A stretch of DNA of 64,000 bases from Lewinellaceae bacterium (GTDB lineage Bacteria; Bacteroidota; Bacteroidia; Chitinophagales; Saprospiraceae). This document shows positions 37,606 to 44,998 of this stretch, piece after piece. The notes beneath the pieces were generated by a model. That model was not told where the DNA came from and ran no database searches. It saw only the letters and a list, made by a program, of their open reading frames with translations. Position numbers and translations under genes: made by a program. The stretch lies in the NCBI GenBank assembly GCA_016719605.1, contig JADJYW010000006.1, forward strand, positions 1 through 64,000, read 5' to 3'. Positions within the stretch are counted from its first letter, which is position 1; every line of letters begins with the position of its first letter.

Positions 37606-38151
37606 TCAGGTAATAAAGGATTTGTCCAAAATACGCTTCAAGTATTCACGAGCCTTGAACAACTGGCTCTTGCTGGTTCCGATCGAGATGCCGAGTTGTT
37701 CGGCGATTTCCTCGTGGCTGAAACCATCTATGGCGTATAGATTAAAAACGGCGCGATAGCCGGGCGGAAGCCGTTGGAGGTATTTCAAAAGGGTTTCGGC
37801 ATCCATGTTGGAGGCAAAATCCTCTTCGGTACGCAACTGGTTTTCAAAAGGGCTAAAATCCGAGGTATTGCGTAAAAAGTCGCGTTGTTTGCGCAGGTGG
37901 CTGAGCGCGGTATTGACCATGATCCTGCGAATCCAGCCGCCCAGCGCCCCCTCGCCCCGAAACTGCCCCATATCCCGATACACCCGCATGAATCCTTCCT
38001 GCAACATATCTTCGGCCTCGGCCCGGTCGCGCGCAAAACGCAGCAACACCCGGAACATCGGTACACTGTATTGCTGGTAAAGGGCAGACTGGTGCACCGG
38101 GTTGCCTTGCAGCACGCCTTTCACTAATTCCTGATCGGTGATTTGTTGCAT
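37606..38151 (-). CDS. ECF (sigma-70 family) RNA polymerase sigma factor
   Basis: A 181-residue sigma factor. Region 2 has ALYQQYSVPMFRVLLRFARD and the AEDMLQEGFMRVYRDMGQF box that binds core polymerase. Region 4 has LPPGYRAVFNLYAIDGFSHEEIAEQLGI with the helix-turn-helix, ending SQLFKAREYL. It belongs to the Bacteroidota ECF type encoded with a membrane partner, here the next gene downstream (36921-37565). The giant adhesin ends on the opposite strand nearby, so adhesin or surface genes are candidate targets, without direct evidence. Confidence 0.9.
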   Translation of the reverse strand: MQQITDQELVKGVLQGNPVHQSALYQQYSVPMFRVLLRFARDRAEAEDMLQEGFMRVYRDMGQFRGEGALGGWIRRIMVNTALSHLRKQRDFLRNTSDFSPFENQLRTEEDFASNMDAETLLKYLQRLPPGYRAVFNLYAIDGFSHEEIAEQLGISIGTSKSQLFKAREYLKRILDKSFIT

Positions 38152-38260
38152 GTGGTTGCACGATTATGGTTTGGCGACCAATGATATGTTTCGGTTGCCT
38201 GTTGAAACAAAATTTTTTTAAAACGGATCAGGTGGGCACGATACTGGACATTTTCAAATT

Positions 38261-38286
38261 CACCGCAGAGACGCAGAGACGCGGAG
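38261..38286. repeat. CACCGCAGAGACGCAGAGACGCGGAG intergenic repeat motif
   Basis: About three imperfect copies of the octamer GCAGAGAC lie between the kinase stop and the sigma-factor start. Strings of this CACCGCAGAGACGCAGAG type are, from memory, found between genes in many unrelated bacteria. The rest of 38152-38363 is AT-rich with no gene. Confidence 0.6.
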
Positions 38287-38363
38287 TTATTATTTTTTTT
38301 GAAAATCAACCTTTTTAGAAACCCCCTGCAGTTGGAAAAATGTCCAGTAGTGTGTCAGGTGGC

Positions 38364-39398
38364 TTACCCTGCTTCCAGTCGAATCCGAAGATGTGCCCGA
38401 AAGACTCCATCCTCCCGCCCCACGGCCAATTCGTACCGGCCAGGGTAGATGAGATCCAGCTGGCGTTTCACATTTTTTAGCCCGATACCGTCGGGGTTGG
38501 GCGCTCGCCCGTTGCCTTCCACGGTATTGCGCACCTCAAAATCAAGCAGGTTGTTTTCGAGGTGCAGATGCACCAAAATGTCGGCCACACCGGTCGTGCT
38601 GCCGGCGCCGTGTTTGAAACTGTTTTCTACAAAAGGCAGCAGCAGCAACGGCGCAATGGAGCCACCAGGCGCCACGATATTTTCCTCGTAACGCACTTGC
38701 AGCCGGTCGTTGTAGCGCAGTTTTTCCAATTCAATATAATCCTGAATAATCCTGGCCTCATCGGCCACGCGAATGCGCGGAGTTCGGCAGTCGTACAACA
38801 CGAAACGCATGATCTTGGAGAGCATCATGATCGCGTCGGCAGTACTGTCAGATTTTTTTCGGGCCAGAACGTACAGGTTGTTCAGGGTATTGAACAGAAA
38901 GTGGGGGTTGGTCTGGGCGCGCAGAAAATTGAGTTCCGATTGCAGTTTTTCCCGTAACAACTCCTGTTCGAACTCCAGACTTTTGTAATGCACCCGAATC
39001 ATCTTGATCGTAGTGGCTGCAGCCACCGTGATAAACAAGTCGAATGCCACCAGATACAGACCCGGCCAGTTGAAAAACGGCACGATGCGATCCGGGCTGA
39101 TGGCCGGAAACAGCAGCCACTCGGTCACCATACGGTACAAAACAATGGCTACGAGAAACGCCAGCAGCGTGAGGCCAACCAGTTTCCACACCTTGTCCCG
39201 ATCCAGGTAAAGCGGAATGATCCGGTAAAAAACAAAATAGGTGAGTAGAATTTTTACGGGCAACACGGTGGCTTCGCCGAGAAATGCCCGTTCTAATTCG
39301 ATTTTGTTGTAGATGCTGCCCAACCACGAGTTGAGAAACAGATAAACCAACCAAAAACTGATGTGGTAGCCGATGCGGGTCCAGTTCAGGCGTTCCAT
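38364..39398 (-). CDS. LytS-type membrane sensor histidine kinase
   Basis: A 344-residue kinase. Residues about 10-130 hold four membrane helices (ISFWLVYLFLNSWLG, VKILLTYFVFY, LVGLTLLAFLVAIVLY, LYLVAFDLFITVAAATTI). A short coiled coil follows, then the His_kinase domain with RAQTNPHFLFNTLNNLYVL (His about 166) and an HATPase domain (LLLPFVENSFKHG, DGIGLKNVKRQLDL). It overlaps the end of the GH31 glucosidase gene by 13 bases and must be translated from the same message. No LytTR response regulator lies beside it, so its partner is encoded elsewhere. Confidence 0.9.
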   Translation of the reverse strand: MERLNWTRIGYHISFWLVYLFLNSWLGSIYNKIELERAFLGEATVLPVKILLTYFVFYRIIPLYLDRDKVWKLVGLTLLAFLVAIVLYRMVTEWLLFPAISPDRIVPFFNWPGLYLVAFDLFITVAAATTIKMIRVHYKSLEFEQELLREKLQSELNFLRAQTNPHFLFNTLNNLYVLARKKSDSTADAIMMLSKIMRFVLYDCRTPRIRVADEARIIQDYIELEKLRYNDRLQVRYEENIVAPGGSIAPLLLLPFVENSFKHGAGSTTGVADILVHLHLENNLLDFEVRNTVEGNGRAPNPDGIGLKNVKRQLDLIYPGRYELAVGREDGVFRAHLRIRLEAG

Positions 39399-41914
39399 TC
39401 GATGTGTTTAAACTCCGGTGATACAGTAAGGGCGTACAGGGCACGGTCGCGGAGGCGGATTTCCTTGATGGGCATTTCGATTCCATCCACGCGGCACTGC
39501 CGCAAATATGTGGGAAAGCCGACCAGAAAAATTTTCACTTTTCCGTACAGTGGCTGCCATTCCCCGTCTATTTGTTGCCGCAGGGCACAACTGCGGTCGT
39601 CGCCGGCGGTCGTCCAGGTTTTCAGGCAATAGCCCCCCTCCCGGTATGCGTATCCCTCGCCCGCATCCTCGTACAGGCGACTCGTTTCCGTGCCGTTTTT
39701 GTAATAAACATAGAGGGTAATTTCGTCATCGGGCTGCTCTCCGGTATGCCTGCGCACCGGATAGGTGGGCAACACAGCGCCTGCGCGTACAAAAAACGGA
39801 ATCTGGTCGGGCGCGATATTCACGAACATTTCGCCAACCGCAGGCTGCCCGGTCCAGAAATAGTACCAGTTTCCTTTGGGCAAATAGATCAGTTGGCGCT
39901 GCACTTTGGGCTGCACGACCGGGCTGACCAACAGGTGCTCGCCAAAGAGAAAGTCACGTTCGCTGTCCCAGAGCTTGGGATCGTCCGCATCGGCAAAGGC
40001 TGCATGCCGAATCGCCGGGGTGCCGTCCTGACTATTCTGCCACATCGCTGTATACAGGCAAGGCAGCAGTGCATAGCGCAGTTCGATGGCTTTTTTGGCT
40101 AAAGCCGTCCATTTTTCTCCAAACGACCACGGTTCCTGATCCGTGGTGTGCAAAGCCGGGTCGGCCAGTTGGGCTTCCTCGGTCACCACGATATCGCCGC
40201 CCGCGTGCTGGCCCATGCTGTGTACGCGCATGAGCGGGTGGAAAACAGCCAATTGCAGCCAACGCACAAACAACTCGCCGTCGGCATTGCCGGCAAAGCC
40301 ACCGATATCCGTTCCACAAAACGAAAACCCGGAAATGCTGAGCCGCTGGCACTGCACATTGGCAATGGCAAGGTGCTCCCAGTTGGAGAAGTTGTCGCCC
40401 GTCCACACGGCAGCATAGCGCTGCCCCCCACTATAGGATGCCCGGGTGAGCAGAAAAGGTCGTTTTTCGGGGCGCAAGCGCCGAAAGCCTTCCCACGAGG
40501 CGCGGTTCATCAGTTGGCCATAGACGTTGTGCGCCTTGCGGTGGCCGCAAACCTGACCTTCGTGGTGGTGCAGCACGTCGTCGGGCAGTGTCTTGTGGTT
40601 GACGTGGAACACCGCCGGTTCGTTCATGTCGTTCCAAAAACCGCTGACCAGGTCGTTTTGATAAAGGTCGGCGTACAAATCGCCCCACCAATCGCGCACG
40701 TTAGGATCGGTGAAATCGGGAAAGGCGCAGAATCCCGGCCACACCGGGCCTTTGGCAATACCCCCGTCGGTACTGCGCAAAAACATACCCTGCTCCATGC
40801 CCTGGCGGTAAACGGGGTAGTCCGGGTCTTCCTTGATCCCGGGGTCAATCATCACCACCGTTTGAAAACCACGCGCCTGCAACTCCTCGATAAGGCCCTT
40901 GGGATCGGGAAAATGGTCGCGGTTCCAGGTAAAACACCGGTAGCCGTCCATGTAGTCAATGTCGAGATAAATAGCGTCGCAGGGGATTTCGAGGGCGCGG
41001 AAGGTGTCGGCAATTTCCAAAACGCGGCTGTGCGGATAGTAGCTCCAACGGCACTGGTGGTACCCCAACGCCCACAGCGGGGGCAGGTCGGGCAAGCCGG
41101 TCAGGCGGGTATAGGCACGCGCCACATCGGTGAGGCCGGGGCCGTACAGGAAATAGTAGTTCATTTCGCCACCCTCGGCCCAGAAGGTCGTCGAACCGTC
41201 GCCGTTGCTGTCGAAATCGAAGTGTGTGCGGAAAGTGTTATCAAAAAAAATACCGTAGGCAATGCCCTGGTGCAGACCATAATAAAACGGGATAGCGCGG
41301 TACAGCGGGTCGGTATCGCGACCAAAACCAAAAGCATCGGTGCACCAGTTCTGGAAGGATTTTCCCGAGAGATCGGGGCTGCACGTTTTGTCGCCGAGGC
41401 CGTAAAAAACCTCCTTGCGCTGACGTTTTTTGGAAATTTTCAACGCACTCCAGCCCTGCATGATGGTGCGGCGGGCAGAATAGACGGCGTCGTCTTCGTT
41501 CAGCAAGCGGTCATCGAGGTCGTAAAAACGCACCCGGGCGCCCGATTTGGCCACCACCACCTGCAAGGGGCCGGTGATGAGGACGTACTCGTTGGCGCTT
41601 TCGTTCAGGGTGGCGGTTACCCGGGCGGTATCGCGGTTGGGATCGAGGGCATAGGAGTGGTCAGGATGGAAATACCCGTCGGGGCTGTAACGCAGCCGCA
41701 CTGTACCCGGTGCAGCCACCTGCACGCGCAGGCAAACACCGTTCTGGCACACAAACTCGTAGGCGCCGTCTTTCCAGCGCACAGTACTCACCTCATCGGG
41801 GGTGATTATTTCATAAACATCGTCGTAGCGCGTGCTGACATCAGCCTCGGTAAAAGCGATTTCGCTGGGCGGTTCCTGCTCCGGTGTTGTAGCCGCCGGT
41901 TCTTTGATTTCCAT
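39386..41914 (-). CDS. GH31 alpha-glucosidase
   Basis: An 842-residue glycoside hydrolase family 31 enzyme cleaving alpha-linked glucosides. An N-terminal beta-sandwich and the substrate-channel segment (FYGLGDKTCSPDLSGKSF, LYRAIPFYYG) precede the catalytic barrel. The nucleophile is Asp429 in GFWNDMNEP and the acid/base is Asp507 in VWTGDNFSNW. Supporting motifs are YHQCRWSYYP, IYLDIDYMDGYRCFTW and SGFSFCGTDIGGFAGN. There is no signal peptide, so it acts in the cytoplasm, probably on maltodextrins or similar imported sugars. The first gene of an overlapping pair with a LytS-type kinase. A GACTTTTG near-box lies just before the ATG. Confidence 0.93.
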   Translation of the reverse strand: MEIKEPAATTPEQEPPSEIAFTEADVSTRYDDVYEIITPDEVSTVRWKDGAYEFVCQNGVCLRVQVAAPGTVRLRYSPDGYFHPDHSYALDPNRDTARVTATLNESANEYVLITGPLQVVVAKSGARVRFYDLDDRLLNEDDAVYSARRTIMQGWSALKISKKRQRKEVFYGLGDKTCSPDLSGKSFQNWCTDAFGFGRDTDPLYRAIPFYYGLHQGIAYGIFFDNTFRTHFDFDSNGDGSTTFWAEGGEMNYYFLYGPGLTDVARAYTRLTGLPDLPPLWALGYHQCRWSYYPHSRVLEIADTFRALEIPCDAIYLDIDYMDGYRCFTWNRDHFPDPKGLIEELQARGFQTVVMIDPGIKEDPDYPVYRQGMEQGMFLRSTDGGIAKGPVWPGFCAFPDFTDPNVRDWWGDLYADLYQNDLVSGFWNDMNEPAVFHVNHKTLPDDVLHHHEGQVCGHRKAHNVYGQLMNRASWEGFRRLRPEKRPFLLTRASYSGGQRYAAVWTGDNFSNWEHLAIANVQCQRLSISGFSFCGTDIGGFAGNADGELFVRWLQLAVFHPLMRVHSMGQHAGGDIVVTEEAQLADPALHTTDQEPWSFGEKWTALAKKAIELRYALLPCLYTAMWQNSQDGTPAIRHAAFADADDPKLWDSERDFLFGEHLLVSPVVQPKVQRQLIYLPKGNWYYFWTGQPAVGEMFVNIAPDQIPFFVRAGAVLPTYPVRRHTGEQPDDEITLYVYYKNGTETSRLYEDAGEGYAYREGGYCLKTWTTAGDDRSCALRQQIDGEWQPLYGKVKIFLVGFPTYLRQCRVDGIEMPIKEIRLRDRALYALTVSPEFKHIEWNA

Positions 41915-41979
41915 GGAGCAAAAGTCGGATACTTCGGCTGCATTTTCATGGATGCACTGCGCATGTTTGGAACTGGCGG

Positions 41980-42000
41980 CTAAAATTTAAACACGCGCTC
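41980..42000. repeat. half copy of the palindromic element at 58288-58450
   Basis: CTAAAATTTAAACACGCGCTC matches the right end of the 163-bp element (CTAAATTTTAAACACGCTC) with a two-base insertion and a switched A/T. It overlaps the stop codon of the preceding minus-strand gene, as the full element does in its own place. Confidence 0.65.
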
Positions 42001-43609
42001 AGAAAAACGCGGTGGCGGAAAACTGAAACAGCGTCCGCCTGCCCGTTGCGTCCTGCCGGTTGGTCGAAAGCACGCGGAATGCATCCGATTCTTTAGCGGG
42101 GCCGGGTGTTCCGGCTACATCCAGCGCCAACGGCGCTTTGAACAACGAGCCGATCGGATTTTGGAAAAGCAACCCGACCTCGATATGTTTGCTCGGCCGG
42201 AAACCAAGGCCCACATTCCAGCCGGTATACCAGTCGCGTGTTTGGCTGCTGATCTTCTGATTCAGGTTTCGAGCCGGCGTCCCGTTCTCGATTTCGTAAA
42301 TTTTTTCGCTTTTCAGGCTGCGGGCGCCCGCTTGGGCATATACCCAGGCTCCGATGGAAATCCCCCCGTACAAACGAACCCTGGGCACGGGCTGCCAAAA
42401 AACCAGCAACGGCATTTCTACACGGTGCAGCCGGGATACGGGTATGTACACCGGAACGGAAAGGTCCAGAGAATTGACTATAAAATTATTATCAAAGATG
42501 GTTTCGTCGCCTGTAGCCTCTGCGTAAGCCACAGTGGTCACCGAGGCGATGGGGCGATCCGCGCCGCGCAGGACGTGGAACTGGTAGGCTAATCCGGAGC
42601 GGAAACCCCAGCGTTTCCCGGCTTGCCAGTCTACTGTCAGTCCGGCCGTGATCCCGGCGTACTTCGGCGTCGTTTCCGAGAGCACACCGGCGGTGGCGCC
42701 AAATGCCCACGCTTTTTTGTTTCCCTTCGCGGGGATGATGGGCGCGGCCGGTGCTGCGTTTTGCTCCGCCGGAGTGGTTTCGGCAAGCGGCGCGGATGGT
42801 GCTGCGGCAGCAGGTTCGGCCATGGGCGCCGGCGCGGTGGGCGAAGCGGTCAAAACCGGCGAGGCTGGTGTGATTTCTGAAGTGTTTTCGGTATGCGGCG
42901 CGGATGGTGTTGCGGCTGCGGGTTCGGTAACGGGCGAGGCAGGCGCTGCGGGTGAAGCGGTCAAAACCGACGAGGCAGGTGCGTTTTCCGAAGCGTTTTC
43001 GGTATGCGGCGCGGATGGTGCTGCGGCAGCAGGGTCGGTAACGGGCGCCGCCGGAGCTGCGGGTGAAGCGGTCAAAATCGGCGAAGCAGGCGCTGTTTCC
43101 GAAGCATTTTCGGTATGCGGCGTAGACGGGGCTGCGGCAGCGGGTTCGGTAGCGGGCGCCGAAGCCGGCGCGGTGGGCGAGGCGGTCAAAACCGGCGAGG
43201 CCGGCGCGATTTTCGGAGCGTTTTCGATGCGCGGCGCGGAGGGTGTTGCGTTAGCAGATTCGGCTGTTTGCGCCGCCGGAGCAGTGGGCGAAGCCGTCAA
43301 ACTCGACAACGCCGGAGCGTTCTCGGTGCGCGGAGCGGATGGCGTTTCGGTGGCCGGTTGTTGTACCCGTTCGGCATGTTGCGCGGCAATCGGGCGTTCG
43401 GCAGTAGAAACCGGCGACACGGGCGATTTTTCATCCGGTGCCTGCCAAAACAGCAAGCCCGCTGCAGAGAGCAGCAGAGCCGGCAGCCAAAATATCCAGA
43501 TTCGACGGCGCGACTGCTCCACCGGCATTTCCCGGTCGAGTGTTTCACGCATGGCCTTCCAGCCCTTGTCGGTCAATTTCTTATCCACGTTGTATAAATT
43601 CTGATCCAT
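41999..43609 (-). CDS. inner-membrane to outer-membrane bridging protein: anti-sigma-like head fused to OM beta-barrel
   Basis: A 536-residue protein. Residues 1-36 are a charged cytoplasmic helix segment (TDKGWKAMRETLDREMP) and 37-56 one membrane helix (WIFWLPALLLSAAGLLFW). Residues 57-298 form a Pro/Ala/Ser/Thr-rich linker with six tandem units of about 37 residues, each opening PSAPHTEN or similar. Residues 299-536 look like an eight-stranded porin-like barrel of the Bacteroidota outer-membrane-protein type (WAFGATAGVL, WGFRSGLAYQF, NSLDLSVPVYIPV, GWNVGLGFRP), ending in aromatic residues (FSATAFF). The gene lies 44 bases after an ECF sigma factor, in the position of an anti-sigma factor. 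The anti-sigma role is inferred from position and topology. Confidence 0.75.
   Translation of the reverse strand: MDQNLYNVDKKLTDKGWKAMRETLDREMPVEQSRRRIWIFWLPALLLSAAGLLFWQAPDEKSPVSPVSTAERPIAAQHAERVQQPATETPSAPRTENAPALSSLTASPTAPAAQTAESANATPSAPRIENAPKIAPASPVLTASPTAPASAPATEPAAAAPSTPHTENASETAPASPILTASPAAPAAPVTDPAAAAPSAPHTENASENAPASSVLTASPAAPASPVTEPAAATPSAPHTENTSEITPASPVLTASPTAPAPMAEPAAAAPSAPLAETTPAEQNAAPAAPIIPAKGNKKAWAFGATAGVLSETTPKYAGITAGLTVDWQAGKRWGFRSGLAYQFHVLRGADRPIASVTTVAYAEATGDETIFDNNFIVNSLDLSVPVYIPVSRLHRVEMPLLVFWQPVPRVRLYGGISIGAWVYAQAGARSLKSEKIYEIENGTPARNLNQKISSQTRDWYTGWNVGLGFRPSKHIEVGLLFQNPIGSLFKAPLALDVAGTPGPAKESDAFRVLSTNRQDATGRRTLFQFSATAFF
42718..43342 (-). repeat. six tandem units of about 111 bp coding a Pro/Ala linker
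   Basis: Units start at residues 90, 123, 161, 198, 235 and 271 of the bridging protein (PSAPRT, PSAPRI, PSTPHT, PSAPHT, PSAPHT, PSAPLA), spaced 33, 38, 37, 37 and 36 residues. Units 3-5 are the most alike, as expected for recent duplication. Confidence 0.85.
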
Positions 43610-43653
43610 GTTTTTTTCAGTATGCAGTTAAATATCCACTCGTCGGCACTGGT

Positions 43654-44208
43654 TCATCGCGCATAGGCATGCCCCAGTGCCACCAATTGTTCCCGCAGTT
43701 TTTGGCGGGCGGTGGAGAGATGCCATTTGGAGGTGCCTTCGCTGATGTTGAGGTTTTCGGCTATTTCGGCGTGGCTGTAGCCTTCGATGGCGTATAGCCG
43801 GAAGACCGACTGCGACACCGGCGGCAGAGTGCTCACCACGTTCAGGATATCAGCCTCATAAAAAACCTCGTGGCTGCTTTCGGGCACCACATTGTCGCGC
43901 TCTTCGAGGACGAGGAAATGGAGGTAGCGCGCGTTGTCCCGGAAATAATCGGCCATGCTGTGATAAACTAAGCGCCGCACCCATCCTTCGAGGCTGCCTT
44001 TGAAACCGAAGGTGTGGAGTTTTTTGAAAACGCGGAGAAAGCCGTTGTTGGTGATCTCAATGGCCGTGTCCTCGTCGCGGGTGTAGCGCCGGCACATACG
44101 CAGCATTTCCGGGAAAAATTTGCGGTAAAACGCCTCCTGTGCGCGCCGGTCGTTGCGCACACACCCTTCCACGAGTTCTGTTTCGGTATATTTTTTCGGT
44201 CCAAACAT
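43654..44208 (-). CDS. ECF (sigma-70 family) RNA polymerase sigma factor
   Basis: A 184-residue sigma factor. Region 2 shows AFYRKFFPEMLRMCRRYTRD and IEITNNGFLRVFKKLHTF. Region 4 shows LPPVSQSVFRLYAIEGYSHAEIAENL and ISEGTSKWHLSTARQKLREQL, the helix-turn-helix reading the -35 region of its targets. It is the third gene of a tight four-gene operon: 6 bases after the outer-membrane protein gene and 44 before the bridging protein gene. The operon suggests envelope-signal control. Targets cannot be seen from this window. Confidence 0.92.
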   Translation of the reverse strand: MFGPKKYTETELVEGCVRNDRRAQEAFYRKFFPEMLRMCRRYTRDEDTAIEITNNGFLRVFKKLHTFGFKGSLEGWVRRLVYHSMADYFRDNARYLHFLVLEERDNVVPESSHEVFYEADILNVVSTLPPVSQSVFRLYAIEGYSHAEIAENLNISEGTSKWHLSTARQKLREQLVALGHAYAR

Positions 44209-44214
44209 GGTTTA

Positions 44215-44988
44215 TCAAAGCAGAAGTCCTATGCCCAGCATCAAACGTTTGTGCAGAATTCGGTCGGTGCCGGCGGAGCCGATCCACCAATCGCTGGACG
44301 ACCACTCGCGTTGCCTGTGTTGCAGCCGGATGCCGCCTTGTATCGTTAAATTATTCCCGATCCGGTAGCCGACAGTGGCTTGAGCCATCCAGCCGCCCTT
44401 CCAGATTTCGTTGGAACCCCAGTCGGAGGGCCGATTTTTCTCCGAAAACGACCAGCCACAGGCGAGGGCGCCAAACGGCGTGATGCGCCGGGGGAGCAGG
44501 TAGCTACGCACTTCGGCAAAGATGGGATAAACAGCCGGTTCGTTGCCACTGCGATCAAAAAACTCCATGCCCGTGCCCAATCCGACACCGAGCCGCCGCG
44601 AAAACATCCAGCCACTGCTGTGCTGAAAAGAGAGGCCCGGGCGGCTGTAGCCGTAGTAGGTTTGGCCGGGCAGTATACCCGCCCGGGTGTGGTGGTACCA
44701 ACCTTTTTCCCGAAAATTGTACACCCGGGCCGCCCGGTCGTTGCAGCGTTGCACGATACGCTGCACATCGGCACGCAAAATTTCCATTTCGGCGCCGCCC
44801 CAGGTACGAAAAGCCAGGGTTTTGCCGTCGTGCAGGGTGGCCGTGATCTGCCCGCGCAGCCGACTACCGTCGCGCAGGTGCAGCATGTCGTGACAAGGTT
44901 GGGGCGATGCCGCCTCCTGGGCCGACAAGAGCCGGGGCTGCCCGAAAAGCAGCAGCCCCAGTCCAAGTAGTCGAACGAAAAGTTTCAT
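44215..44988 (-). CDS. secreted outer-membrane beta-barrel protein, unknown
   Basis: A 257-residue protein with signal peptide (LLGLGLLLFGQPRLLSAQ). A small N-terminal module (MLHLRDGSRLRGQITATL, AFRTWGGAEMEILRADVQRI) resembles the beta-rich domains that precede some Bacteroidota barrels. The remainder is alternating amphipathic strands (VGLGTGMEFFD, ITPFGALACGWSF, WMAQATVGYRIGNNLTIQGGIRL), consistent with an eight-stranded outer-membrane barrel. It lies 6 bases upstream of the ECF sigma gene in the same operon. No ligand is known. The ATG at 44988 (MKLFVRLL) is preferred over 44994. Confidence 0.75.
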   Translation of the reverse strand: MKLFVRLLGLGLLLFGQPRLLSAQEAASPQPCHDMLHLRDGSRLRGQITATLHDGKTLAFRTWGGAEMEILRADVQRIVQRCNDRAARVYNFREKGWYHHTRAGILPGQTYYGYSRPGLSFQHSSGWMFSRRLGVGLGTGMEFFDRSGNEPAVYPIFAEVRSYLLPRRITPFGALACGWSFSEKNRPSDWGSNEIWKGGWMAQATVGYRIGNNLTIQGGIRLQHRQREWSSSDWWIGSAGTDRILHKRLMLGIGLLL

Positions 44989-44998
44989 AGCCAAAGGT

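Noticed and set aside
40148..41983. 611-codon open frame on the plus strand opposite the GH31 gene
   Set aside because: It is antisense to a clear GH31 enzyme with catalytic motifs; its residues show the low-complexity pattern of a mirrored GC-rich gene.
44215..44988. Periplasmic anti-sigma factor
   Set aside because: It has a cleavable signal and barrel-like strands but no membrane helix reaching the cytoplasm, so it cannot bind the sigma factor directly.
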